Program-made: the position numbers and the translations under genes
Part shown: piece after piece, positions 8,327-16,630 of the stretch
Numbering within the stretch: the stretch's first letter is position 1
Layout: the number at the start of each line of letters is the position of its first letter
The notes under the pieces: model-generated
Seen by the model: only the letters and a program-made list of their open reading frames with translations
Database searches by the model: none
Told to the model about the DNA's origin: nothing
Assembly: GCF_003097515.1 (NCBI RefSeq)
Contig: NZ_CP029188.1
Span: 4,289,001-4,353,000, forward strand
Source of the DNA: Streptomyces tirandamycinicus
GTDB lineage: Bacteria > Actinomycetota > Actinomycetes > Streptomycetales > Streptomycetaceae
Length of the DNA stretch: 64,000 nt
Direction of reading: 5' to 3'

Positions 8327-9510
8327 CCTCCCGCCGTGTACCGCCCCCACTGATGGACGCCGTACTGGTCGTCGTGGCGCTGCTCGACGTCTGGGTCAAC
8401 GTCACCGCGGCCGAGCCGCTCCGGCTGGGCTTCGCCCTGGCCGCCGCGTCCGCCCTGGCACTGCGCCGCCGGGTACCCCTGCCCGTCTTCCTGATCACGC
8501 TGCCGGCCGTCGCCCTGAACGACGCGATCTTCGCCGGGCTGGCCGCGCTCTACACCCTGGCCTCGCTGTCCCGCCGCCGGACCCTGCTCGTGCTCTGCGC
8601 ACTGGCCTTCACGCTCTGCGACATGATCTCGCTGCCGTCCCCGGAGCTCGATCTGACGAAGACCTCCACCCTCATCACCCTCGGCTACACCGCCGCCACC
8701 GCGGCCGCCCCCGTCTTCCTCGGCCAGCTCGTCCAGACCCGGCGCGACCTCTCGCTGCGGCTGGCGGAGATCTCCGAGGCCCGGGACCACGAGCGGCTGC
8801 TGACCACCCAGACCGTCCTGGCCAAGGAACGTGCCCAGCTCGCCCGTGAGATGCACGACGTGGTCTCCCACCAGGTCAGCCTGATCGCCGTACGGGCCGG
8901 AGCGCTCCAGGTCGGCACCCGGGACCCCGAGGTCAGGGACGCCGCCAGCACGATCCGGAGGCTGAGCGTGCAGACCCTGGACGAACTGCGCCACATGGTC
9001 GGCGTGCTGCGGGCCTCCGGCGGGCGGCTCGCCGAACTCACCCCCCAGCCCTCCCTGGCGGACCTCCAGCGGCTCGTCGACGGCAGCGGGATCCCGGCGG
9101 TACTGCACACGGACCCGACGCCCGCCGGGACTTCGCCGCACCCCCGGCCCGCGGCGGGCGGGAACGCCACCGGCCCGGGACCGGCCGACGGTACGCAGGG
9201 ACCCGACGGGCTCCCGCCGACCGTCCAGCGCGCCATCTACCGTACCGTCCAGGAGGCCCTGACCAACGTCCGCAAGCACGCGCCCGGCGCCTCCGCCACG
9301 GTCCGGGTCCGGCGCGACGGCGGCACGGTCCGCGTCACCGTCACCAACACCGCCCCCACCCGGCCAGCCCTGCCCCTTCCCAGCGCCCACTACGGCCTCG
9401 TCAGCCTGCGCCAGCGCGCCGAGCTCCTGGGCGGCACGGTCGACTCCGGACCGACCGCGGACGGCGGTTACGAACTTCGTCTGGAACTCCCGGCGCAGGA
9501 CCACCGCTGA
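8323..9510 (+). CDS. NarL-system sensor histidine kinase
   Basis: A 395-residue membrane kinase. Residues 1-150 hold about five membrane helices with no large outside loop, so the sensed signal may be membrane-borne. The HisKA_3 dimerisation domain has H178 in REMHDVVSHQ, and the HATPase_c domain has the N box QEALTNVRKHA and a C-terminal HYGLVSLRQRAELLGG segment. A Pro/Gly/Thr-rich insertion (about 265-295) separates the dimerisation and ATPase parts. It forms a pair with the overlapping response regulator gene. Confidence 0.92.
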   Translation: MTSRRVPPPLMDAVLVVVALLDVWVNVTAAEPLRLGFALAAASALALRRRVPLPVFLITLPAVALNDAIFAGLAALYTLASLSRRRTLLVLCALAFTLCDMISLPSPELDLTKTSTLITLGYTAATAAAPVFLGQLVQTRRDLSLRLAEISEARDHERLLTTQTVLAKERAQLAREMHDVVSHQVSLIAVRAGALQVGTRDPEVRDAASTIRRLSVQTLDELRHMVGVLRASGGRLAELTPQPSLADLQRLVDGSGIPAVLHTDPTPAGTSPHPRPAAGGNATGPGPADGTQGPDGLPPTVQRAIYRTVQEALTNVRKHAPGASATVRVRRDGGTVRVTVTNTAPTRPALPLPSAHYGLVSLRQRAELLGGTVDSGPTADGGYELRLELPAQDHR

Positions 9511-10199
9511 CGTCCGCCCGGTTCCGCGGGGGATGCGCCGTGCCGGGGGGCACGCCGTCCCGGGGGACTGCGGAGGCTGCCCGGGGCAGCGGCCGGGCGG
9601 CATGCGCGGGTCACCGTCGCCGACGGGGAAGGCACCTCGTGGGCGGGCGCGTCCGTACCCGGCCACGGGGCCGGCCACGGGCAGGAGCGGCACTGCTCAC
9701 CGGCCCCGGTGAAGTGCCGCTGCGGGGTGCGGGGTTGGCTACACCGGCGGCCTGGAGGCGGTCGTTCAGGACTTCGGTATCGAGGCGGCGCAGTGAGCCG
9801 CTCGAGGGCCTCGCAGGCGCCAGGATCCGGCGATCCGGCCTCCGCGACGCTCAGGGACGCGAGGCCGGTGTCCAGGATCCGCCCGATCTGAAAGGCGGCC
9901 TGGCCTGCTCACCGGCGTCGCCCCCGCTCACCGGCGGCGTCCCCGCTCACGGGCGTCGCCCTGCTCGTCGGCGTCCCCGGCCTGGAGTGGGCAGGGCGGC
10001 TGCCGTGCGGCCTTCGGAACGCTCTACTCGGGCGTGGTGCCCGGCACGGGCACCACGCCCGTCGGGCAGGAGACCACCGTCCCAGCGAGCCTGCTCTGCC
10101 ATGTGACCGTTCTGTTCGTACGGAGTTGAGGGCGAATACATCCGGGGGCCTCAGCCCTTGCTGTGGGTCGCGTGCTCGTCGTGTGGAAGGCGTCAACGC
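9511..10199. other. Gap with no supported gene; possible gene relic
   Basis: About 690 bases with no frame that shows a sustained coding pattern. Around 9739-9795 a short plus-strand stretch reads GYTGGLEAVVQDFGIEAAQ followed by a stop and looks like the C-terminus of a lost protein. Between 9905 and 9985 the phrase GCTCACCGGCGTCGCCC recurs with variations. A strong hairpin lies at 10029-10061. Confidence 0.5.
10029..10061. terminator. Hairpin terminator
   Basis: A perfect 14-bp inverted repeat, CGGGCGTGGTGCCC and its complement, with a GGCAC loop. It lies 139 bases downstream of the minus-strand membrane gene ending at 10200 and is the likely end of that two-gene transcript. Confidence 0.7.
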
Positions 10200-10553
10200 T
10201 CAGACTGCCGGCGCCAGCAGCGTGAGCCGCAGCAGCGCCGCCGCCGCGAGGACTGCCGGAAGGACGTACCACCAGCCGCGCCTCAGCCACTCCGCTTTTC
10301 GGAAGAGGAGGGTCAGCAGCGCCGTGGCCGTGGCGAGTGCCAGTGCAAGGCCCGAGGCAAAGCCTGAGTGGGCGACCGACTCCGTGTCCCAGGGGCCCGC
10401 CGGAGAGACCATGTACGCCGTGACCGTCACGAATCCCGTTACCAGGTGGCCCGCGATGAGGAGCAAGGCGCAGATGATTGTTCCGGTTCGGCTGGGCACC
10501 GGGCTTTCGCTCTCCCGACGTGTTTCTGCCCGGGAGACAGCACTGTTGTTCAC
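10200..10553 (-). CDS. Small multi-pass membrane protein, possible immunity protein
   Basis: A 117-residue protein with four hydrophobic helices: TIICALLLIAGHLVTGFVTV, a short one near GLALALATATALLTLLF, and two in the WWYVLPAVLAAAALLRLTLL region. No named family is recognised. Its start overlaps the stop of the lysozyme-like gene by four bases, so both come from one transcript with coupled translation. Small membrane proteins in this position often protect the producer from a peptidoglycan-cutting toxin; that role is only inferred here. Confidence 0.65.
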   Translation of the reverse strand: MNNSAVSRAETRRESESPVPSRTGTIICALLLIAGHLVTGFVTVTAYMVSPAGPWDTESVAHSGFASGLALALATATALLTLLFRKAEWLRRGWWYVLPAVLAAAALLRLTLLAPAV

Positions 10554-11191
10554 TGCAAAGCCCCTTTGGCGTCGTCAAGCTTACTGTCGAAGCCGCGACC
10601 ATACGCTTGCGCGGCAGCACTCTCGTAATACGGGCCGCCGTTGTAGCGTGCGGCGAGTTCCTTCATCTGCTCGCGCGTCATCTGCTCCGGTGGCGTGTCG
10701 GCGAAGCCGCTCTCCGCCTTGAGTTGGGCCAGATACTCGGAGGAGATGAAGATGTTCTTCGCCGGATCCTTGATAGCGCTCACGATCTGTTCGCGTTGCA
10801 TGTCGGTGAGGTGGTGCGGATCGTAGCCGAGGACCTCAGCTGCCCGGCGGACCTGGATGGACATGGGTCCCATCGATGTCCTGTCGGGGTCGTCGGTGCC
10901 AGGAAGGTTCTGGCGCCCCTCGTAGGCAAGGTCGTCCAGCCACCCCGGGTCGCCCTGTACTTCCTGCCATGCGATGCCGGCGATCATTTCGGGCGGCAGG
11001 CCGGAGTCCTTCGCCGCAGCCTTGATGAGCTCCCTGTTGTCGGAGATGTGCTTGTGGCGCTCGTCGTCCGAGTTCGACGGCAACCAGTAGTTGCCGCCGG
11101 CGGCTTCAGGGAGCCCGTCGACGCGAGTCTGAATTCGCGTGAGAGCCTCATTGGCGACGACGTTGCTCCCTTGAGTGGGAATCGCGTCCAC
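10550..11191 (-). CDS. Lysozyme-like (transglycosylase-type) protein
   Basis: A 213-residue protein with no signal peptide. Residues about 50-200 resemble the lysozyme/SLT superfamily: SGLPPEMIAGIAWQEVQG contains a Glu in the catalytic position, SMGPMSIQ corresponds to the family's S-GPMQI motif, and AARYNGGPYY to the late Asn-Gly motif. The GTG start has only a weak ribosome site, so the gene may have lost an N-terminal export or helical domain. It is followed with a 4-base overlap by a small membrane protein. A cell-wall-targeting toxin/immunity pair is one reading; a housekeeping glycosidase fragment is the alternative. Confidence 0.65.
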   Translation of the reverse strand: MDAIPTQGSNVVANEALTRIQTRVDGLPEAAGGNYWLPSNSDDERHKHISDNRELIKAAAKDSGLPPEMIAGIAWQEVQGDPGWLDDLAYEGRQNLPGTDDPDRTSMGPMSIQVRRAAEVLGYDPHHLTDMQREQIVSAIKDPAKNIFISSEYLAQLKAESGFADTPPEQMTREQMKELAARYNGGPYYESAAAQAYGRGFDSKLDDAKGALQ

Positions 11192-11509
11192 TTTCGTACC
11201 TGCGTGATCTAGGGATTCCCGTGGTGCACGACGCCACTCAGTCCGTCTCGAACGGGGTGCTTGGCTTGCCCCTCCTCGGCAAAGCCAGCGGTGCCAGAGG
11301 TTCAGAGTGTGAGCGCAGGCTTGACGGAGAATCGCTCAGGAGCCAGCGAGCCAGTGCGCGTGCGGTGTCGCAGCCGGATCTGACATTCTCTCGAGAATGG
11401 GGCCGCAAGTACCTCGCCCGATACCGGAACGCCGACGAGGCGCACCGGCCGCAGTACCACTGCGAACGAGGGTGCTGCGACCCTTCGTCTGGGCTCTTCG
11501 AGGTGCGGG
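11192..11509. other. Gap upstream of lysozyme-like gene
   Basis: About 318 bases between the lysozyme-like gene and msrA. No frame shows convincing coding bias. It must contain the promoter of the minus-strand lysozyme-like gene if that gene is expressed independently. I see no hairpin or operator that stands out. Confidence 0.4.
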
Positions 11510-12226
11510 CTACTTGTCCGTAACCTCCTCAGGTGCCGGCGTGATGCCCGTGGGACAGGACGCTCCCGAGTTCGTTTCGAACGCAGTACGTAGCTTGACC
11601 CCCGTCCCGCCGATGCCGCAGTAGCCCGCCGGGTTCTTGTCGAGGTACTGCTGGTGGTATCCCTCGGCCGGATAGAAGGTCCGGCCCTCCGCGGGCAGGA
11701 TCTCCGTCGTGATCGTGCCGTGGCCCGCACCCGTCAGCACCTTCTGGTACGCGTCGCGCGCGGCCTCCGCGGCGCCGGCCTGGGCCGGGGTGTGGGTGTA
11801 GATCGCCGAGCGGTACTGCGTGCCCACGTCGTTGCCCTGGCGGAAGCCCTGGGTCGGGTCGTGGGCCTCCCAGAAGACCTTCAGCAGCCGGGCGTAGGAG
11901 ACGACCGAGGGGTCGTACACGACGCGCACGGCCTCGGTGTGACCGGTCAGGCCGGAGCAGACCTCTTCGTACGTCGGGTTGGGGGTGTAGCCGCCCTGGT
12001 AGCCGACGAGGGTGGTCCACACGCCCTCGGTCCGCCAGAACGCGCGCTCCGCGCCCCAGAAGCAGCCCAGTCCGAAATCGGCGACCTCCAGGCCCTCGGG
12101 GTAGGGGCCCAGGAGGGGGTTGCCGAGGACGGTGTGCCGGGCGGGGACGTCGAACTCGGGTGTTTCGCGACCGCGCAGGGCCTGGGCGGGGGTGGGCAGC
12201 TCGGGGACGCGGCGGTTCAGGAACAT
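11510..12226 (-). CDS. msrA: Peptide-methionine (S)-S-oxide reductase MsrA
   Basis: A 238-residue enzyme that reduces methionine-S-sulfoxide in oxidised proteins. The catalytic motif GCFWGAERAFW places the nucleophile at C55, and the C-terminal part supplies NPAGYCGIGG and a further Cys (SGASC) as likely resolving residues. The N-terminal 45-residue extension (FLNRRVPELPTP onward) is usual in actinobacteria. The ATG at 12226 is preferred over one two codons upstream because GGAGGAG then sits at normal spacing. It stands alone on the minus strand. Confidence 0.95.
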   Translation of the reverse strand: MFLNRRVPELPTPAQALRGRETPEFDVPARHTVLGNPLLGPYPEGLEVADFGLGCFWGAERAFWRTEGVWTTLVGYQGGYTPNPTYEEVCSGLTGHTEAVRVVYDPSVVSYARLLKVFWEAHDPTQGFRQGNDVGTQYRSAIYTHTPAQAGAAEAARDAYQKVLTGAGHGTITTEILPAEGRTFYPAEGYHQQYLDKNPAGYCGIGGTGVKLRTAFETNSGASCPTGITPAPEEVTDK

Positions 12227-12318
12227 GCGCATCTCCTCCGAGAGTGGTTGCACTGGCCAGAACGCCCACCGGGCCCGCGGGATTCCCCGCGGGCCCGGTG
12301 GGGCCGCCCGTCCCGTCG

Positions 12319-13425
12319 TCAGTGCGGCAGCGTCGCGGGGCTGCCGCCGTTCGCCTCGTAGCCCGCGACCGCGAGCGCCCGGAAGACCGCGTACTCCCCG
12401 GCCGGGTCGCTGCCGTGGGTCCAGGGCAGGGCGCCGACGTGCCCGTCGACCCGGACCAGCTGGTGCATGGCCTCGGCCCAGCGCTCGGACCTGACCAGGA
12501 AGAAGATCAGCAGATGGCGGACATGGGGGAGGACGGGGTCGTCGTCCCGCGCGTGGTGCGCGGCGTGCAGCGCGCCCTCCACGGCCTTGCCGACGACGGC
12601 GCTCTGGTAGAAGCCGGAGACCAGGTTGACCTCGGGCAGGTGCTCGAAGACGGCGAACAGCGGCAGCGCGGAGAGCAGCGAGCCCTGGGGCGCGCGGGCC
12701 GCCGCGGTCGTGGCGAAGTGGTCGGCCTCCTCCCGCGAGCCGTGCCACTTCTCGCACCAGTAGTGCAGGGCCGCCAGGTGGGCGCCCATGTGCGCCGGGG
12801 CGCGGTCGATCACCTTCGCCCACAGCTGGTCGAACTGCTCCGGGGAGTAGCCGAGCCCACGGGCCACGGCCAGCTCGACGATGTACGGGACGGGGTCCCC
12901 GGGCGCGAGCAGGGCGGCCTCCCCGCACACCGAGCGGGCCTCCTCCAGGATGATCCGGAAGTCGTCGCTGCCGGCTCCACCGGACGACCGCCAGGCCTGC
13001 TGCACCAGGAACTCCGCGTGAACGGCGGCGCCCCCCGCGTCCTTCGGCGATTCCGAGCGCCAGGCGCGCAGCCACGACCCCCCGGTCCCGGGCTGCTGCC
13101 CGAGTTCCAGTGACGCGGCGCCCGCGAACGCCTGCACCCGCTGCCAGCGCCGTTCGCTCTCCTTCCCGGTGCCCGCGAGCAGCTGGGACGCGGCCCGCCA
13201 GTCCTGGGTGCGCTGCACCAGGTCGAGTACGTCGAGGAGGTCCTGGTCGGGGCCGGGCAGCCGCAGGTCGAGCTCCTCCTGGCGGACGAATCCGTAGGCG
13301 GCGGGGTCGGCGGCGTCCGGCGAACCGGGCATCACCTGCCGTACGGCGTGGCGGCGGCGCATCACGAACGGGCCGATCGCGGCGGCCAGCAGCCCCAGCG
13401 CGATCAGGAACCAGAGAATCTCCAT
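12319..13425 (-). CDS. Conserved hypothetical protein, N-terminal membrane anchor
   Basis: A 368-residue protein with one N-terminal membrane helix (EILWFLIALGLLAAAIGPFV) followed by a basic stop-transfer (MRRRHAVR), so most of it should be cytoplasmic. The remainder is predicted mainly helical with repeated Ala/Leu/Trp patterns reminiscent of TPR-like packing (for example RWAEAMHQLVRVDGHV). No named domain is recognised. It is divergent from metB, with starts about 105 bases apart. Confidence 0.75.
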   Translation of the reverse strand: MEILWFLIALGLLAAAIGPFVMRRRHAVRQVMPGSPDAADPAAYGFVRQEELDLRLPGPDQDLLDVLDLVQRTQDWRAASQLLAGTGKESERRWQRVQAFAGAASLELGQQPGTGGSWLRAWRSESPKDAGGAAVHAEFLVQQAWRSSGGAGSDDFRIILEEARSVCGEAALLAPGDPVPYIVELAVARGLGYSPEQFDQLWAKVIDRAPAHMGAHLAALHYWCEKWHGSREEADHFATTAAARAPQGSLLSALPLFAVFEHLPEVNLVSGFYQSAVVGKAVEGALHAAHHARDDDPVLPHVRHLLIFFLVRSERWAEAMHQLVRVDGHVGALPWTHGSDPAGEYAVFRALAVAGYEANGGSPATLPH

Positions 13426-13530
13426 GGGGCCATTGTCCCGGATGGCGCCGCGGTGGGATCCAGCCGGGCAGGGCGCCGGGAGCCGGCTGGGGAGGGCGGC
13501 GGGGCCCGGTGGGGGACTACCCTCGGTCGC

Positions 13531-14679
13531 ATGACTGACCAGCACGGTTTCGAGACCCTCGCCATCCACGCGGGCAACACCGCCGACCCGCTGACCGGCG
13601 CTGTCGTCCCGCCCATCTACCAGGTGTCCACCTACAAGCAGGACGGTGTGGGCGGACTGCGCGGCGGTTACGAGTACAGCCGCAGCGCCAACCCGACCCG
13701 CACGGCGCTGGAGGAGAACCTCGCGGCCCTGGAAGGCGGCCGCCGCGGCCTCGCCTTCGCCTCCGGGCTCGCCGCCGAGGACTGCCTGCTGCGCGCGCTT
13801 CTGGTACCGGGGGACCACGTGGTGATCCCGAACGACGCCTACGGCGGAACGTTCCGTCTGTTCGCCAAGGTGGTGCAGCGCTGGGGCGTGGAGTACTCGG
13901 TGGCGGACACCTCCGACCCCGCCTCGGTGCGCGCCGCCCTCACCGACCGCACGAAGGTGATCTGGGTCGAGACCCCGTCCAACCCGCTGCTCGGCATCAC
14001 CGACATCGCCGCCGTCGCGGACATCGCCCGTTCGGCCGGGGCGAAGCTCGTCGTGGACAACACCTTCGCCAGCCCGTACCTGCAGCAGCCGCTCGCGCTC
14101 GGTGCGGACGTGGTGGTGCACTCGCTCACCAAGTACATGGGCGGGCACTCCGACGTGGTCGGCGGGGCGCTCGTGGTGGCCGACGCCGGCCTCGGCGAGG
14201 AACTGGCGTACCACCAGAACGCGATGGGAGCGGTGGCCGGGCCGTTCGACTCGTGGATCGTGCTGCGCGGCATCAAGACGCTCGCGGTCCGCATGGACCG
14301 CCACAGCGAGAACGCGGCGCGGGTCGCGGAGATGCTCAGCGGCCACCCCAAGGTGACGCGCGTGCTGTACCCGGGGCTGGAGGAGCACCCGGGGCACGAG
14401 ATCGCGGCCAAGCAGATGAAGGGCTTCGGCGGCATGGTCTCGTTCCGGGTCCAGGGCGGCGAGGAGGCGGCCGTGGAGGTCTGCAACCGGGCCAGGCTGT
14501 TCACGCTCGGCGAGTCCCTGGGCGGTGTCGAGTCCCTGATCGAGCACCCGGGCCGGATGACGCACGCCAGCGTCGCCGGCTCCGCGCTGGAGGTCCCGGC
14601 GGACCTGGTGCGGCTGTCGGTGGGCATCGAGTCGGCGGACGATCTGCTGGCCGACCTGCAGCAGGCGCTGGGCGGATGA
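13531..14679 (+). CDS. metB: Cystathionine gamma-synthase (Cys/Met metabolism PLP enzyme)
   Basis: A 382-residue pyridoxal-phosphate enzyme of the trans-sulfuration family, expected to make cystathionine from an activated homoserine and cysteine. The PLP-binding lysine is K201 in SLTKYMGGHSD. Other signatures are YSRSANPTR, the Gly-rich FASGLAAEDCLL and TPSNPLL. The family also includes cystathionine gamma-lyase, and sequence reading alone cannot exclude that activity. The ATG at 13531 gives normal length. Convergent with the DUF1059 gene. Confidence 0.88.
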   Translation: MTDQHGFETLAIHAGNTADPLTGAVVPPIYQVSTYKQDGVGGLRGGYEYSRSANPTRTALEENLAALEGGRRGLAFASGLAAEDCLLRALLVPGDHVVIPNDAYGGTFRLFAKVVQRWGVEYSVADTSDPASVRAALTDRTKVIWVETPSNPLLGITDIAAVADIARSAGAKLVVDNTFASPYLQQPLALGADVVVHSLTKYMGGHSDVVGGALVVADAGLGEELAYHQNAMGAVAGPFDSWIVLRGIKTLAVRMDRHSENAARVAEMLSGHPKVTRVLYPGLEEHPGHEIAAKQMKGFGGMVSFRVQGGEEAAVEVCNRARLFTLGESLGGVESLIEHPGRMTHASVAGSALEVPADLVRLSVGIESADDLLADLQQALGG

Positions 14680-14919
14680 CCGGCGGGGTCGCGTGTCCGG
14701 ACGGCGCGTCCGGGGCTCTTGCTCCCCGTGCCTCCGGGTGCGCGGCCCAGCCTCCGGGTGCGCGGCCCTCCGCGCGGCGCGGGGCGGCGCCCCTCTGCCC
14801 GTACGGCAGGACCGTCGCGACCGTCGCGCTCGGCGTGGTCCGGCCCGGGAGCCCTCGGCCCCGGACGCGCTGCGGACCGCGGGTGCGAGGCGACTGCGGG
14901 CAACCGGCCTGACTGTTCC

Positions 14920-15111
14920 TCAGGCGGCGGCCTTCTCCTCCTCGAGTATTCCGCGTATCTGCTCGCGGAGTTCGGGCGATTCCGTGTGGCCGTGGACGGA
15001 GACGGCGTGGTCGGTCGCGGCCCGCAGAACCTCGTCCTCCTCGCCCGAGATGGTGAGGGTGCAGCCCGTCTCACTCGGGAACTTGCGGCAGTCGGCAACT
15101 TTTCTGGTCAT
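14920..15111 (-). CDS. DUF1059 family small protein
   Basis: A 63-residue protein of the DUF1059 type: VADCRKFPSETGCTLTISG near the start, then EDEVLRAATDHAVSVHGH, a conserved pattern with Cys residues and HxxxxHGH-like histidines suggestive of metal binding, though no function is established. AGGAGGT sits 8 bases before the ATG. It lies just downstream of the sigma-like gene on the same strand, with 64 bases between them. Confidence 0.85.
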   Translation of the reverse strand: MTRKVADCRKFPSETGCTLTISGEEDEVLRAATDHAVSVHGHTESPELREQIRGILEEEKAAA

Positions 15112-15175
15112 GGCGACCTCCTGGTGCAAAGGCGTTGCGCCGCTGGTTCCAGGATAGGTCCGGTCGGTCCGGGCT

Positions 15176-15940
15176 TCACCAGCCCCCGATCTCCGGGGTG
15201 GTCGCCGAGGGCGGTACGGCCCACGGCTCGACGGCCACCGCCCACACCGCGAAGACGATCGCCGCCACCAGCAGCAGCGCGCACTCCACCCGGTGCAGCG
15301 TACGGCGCCGGCGGCGCAGCCTGGCACCGCGGCGGGACGCCCGGACGTGCAGGTCGGCCGGCATCCGCGGGTACGGGAGGTCCAGCATGCGCCGGACCTC
15401 CTCCTCCTTGAGCCCCTGGCGGCCCGTCGGGCGTCCGCCCGGTCGCCGGCCCGGCGCGGTGCCCGCGGCCGCGGTTGCCCGGGCCCCGCGCAGCAGGGAG
15501 ACCGCGCGGGTGCCGAGCGTACGGACCCTCGCCTGCGGAAGCCCCAGCAGCGCGGCCGTCTGCGCCTCGGGCACGCCCTCGTACAGCGTCAGCACCACGA
15601 CGAGGCGCTCCTGGGGGCCGAGCCGGGCCAGTACCCCGTGCTCCGCGCCGGTGCCGCGGGTGCGGGAGCGCCGGTGCGGGCGCCAGGCGCCGCTTGTGAA
15701 GCGGGTGACGAGCTCCTGGCGGGTACGGTCGTAAGGGTCCTCGTCGCGCAGCCGGTCCCACTCCGCGCAGAGCCGGGCCAGAGCGCCGAGCAGCAGCCGC
15801 TGTGCCCGGAGGCACCGGCCGGAGGGCTCGGCGGTCAGCAGGGTCGCGACGTGCAGCAGACGGCCACCGGCCCCCGCGACGAACGCCTCGAACTCGCGGG
15901 CGCTGCGACCGGCGAGCGGGGGCTGCCGACTCTCGCGCAC
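15176..15940 (-). CDS. Sigma-70-like protein with C-terminal membrane helix
   Basis: A 254-residue protein with an ECF-like sigma region: QERLVVVLTLYEGVPEAQTAALLGLPQ followed by ARVRTLGTRAV matches the region-4 helix-turn-helix (about 110-155). A basic stretch RRGARLRRRRRT precedes one membrane helix (CALLLVAAIVFAVWAVAV, about 220-238). Region 2 is poorly conserved, so it may be a membrane-tethered or divergent sigma factor and not a fully active one. The start is GTG, with TGAGGAT upstream. No anti-sigma gene is adjacent. Confidence 0.7.
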   Translation of the reverse strand: MRESRQPPLAGRSAREFEAFVAGAGGRLLHVATLLTAEPSGRCLRAQRLLLGALARLCAEWDRLRDEDPYDRTRQELVTRFTSGAWRPHRRSRTRGTGAEHGVLARLGPQERLVVVLTLYEGVPEAQTAALLGLPQARVRTLGTRAVSLLRGARATAAAGTAPGRRPGGRPTGRQGLKEEEVRRMLDLPYPRMPADLHVRASRRGARLRRRRRTLHRVECALLLVAAIVFAVWAVAVEPWAVPPSATTPEIGGW

Positions 15941-15972
15941 ATCCTCATATCAGGGCAGGCGGGGGGTGGCGG

Positions 15973-16485
15973 TCAAGAGGCCGGGGGCGCCTCCGTCACT
16001 TCCGCGGGCAGGCCGGCCTGCCGTGCGGAGAGCGCCGAGTTGAAACGTGTGAGCAGCGTGCAGAACGACTCCCGCTCATCCGGTGTCCAGCCGTCCGTCA
16101 CCCGGGCCATCAGCTCGCGCCGCGAGGAGCGGACCTCCTCCAGGCGGGCCTGGCCGCGGGGGGACAGCTGCAGCACGACGGCGCGGCCGTCCTCCGGGTG
16201 GGACGTGCGCTTCACCAGGCCGGTGTCGACGAGCGGCGCGACCTGGCGGGTGACGGTCGAGGAGTCGATCCCCATACCGGCCGCGAGGGCCTTGACGCCC
16301 ATCGGGCCTTCCTGGTCGAGCCGGTTGAGCAGCAGATAGGCGGCGCGGTCCATCGAGTTGCGGACCTGGCCGACGCCGCCCAGCCGCGTCTGCTCGGCTC
16401 TGCGCGCGAAGACGGCCACCTGGTGCTGGAGGGCATCGAGGAGGCCGGCGTCAAGATCAGTCGTCATGTCCTGAGATGTGGGCAT
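15973..16485 (-). CDS. MarR-family transcription regulator
   Basis: A 170-residue winged-helix regulator. The DNA-binding part runs from DRAAYLLLNRLDQEGPMGVKALAAG through GIDSSTVTRQVAPLVDTGLV to the wing HPEDGRAVVLQLS. I chose the ATG at 16485; an internal ATG at 16467 is also possible. It is divergent from the threonine ammonia-lyase gene with 145 bases between starts, so control of that gene or of itself is plausible. The ligand is unknown. Confidence 0.88.
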   Translation of the reverse strand: MPTSQDMTTDLDAGLLDALQHQVAVFARRAEQTRLGGVGQVRNSMDRAAYLLLNRLDQEGPMGVKALAAGMGIDSSTVTRQVAPLVDTGLVKRTSHPEDGRAVVLQLSPRGQARLEEVRSSRRELMARVTDGWTPDERESFCTLLTRFNSALSARQAGLPAEVTEAPPAS

Positions 16486-16630
16486 GGCTGCGGGGCTCTC
16501 TCGTGCGGTGGTCGGTTGGTGGGGGACAGAGTACGCGGAGGCGGGCGGGTGCGTACCGGGCCTTCGGAAACCGGTGGACGGCCCGTTCCCCGGGACCGCC
16601 TTCAGGCCGCTGAGCTGCGAGACTGCTGTC

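Noticed and set aside
9540..10106. Long open frame after the NarL-type kinase
   Set aside because: It is open only because GC-rich DNA lacks stops; residue composition is Arg/Gly/Pro without pattern and coding bias is absent.
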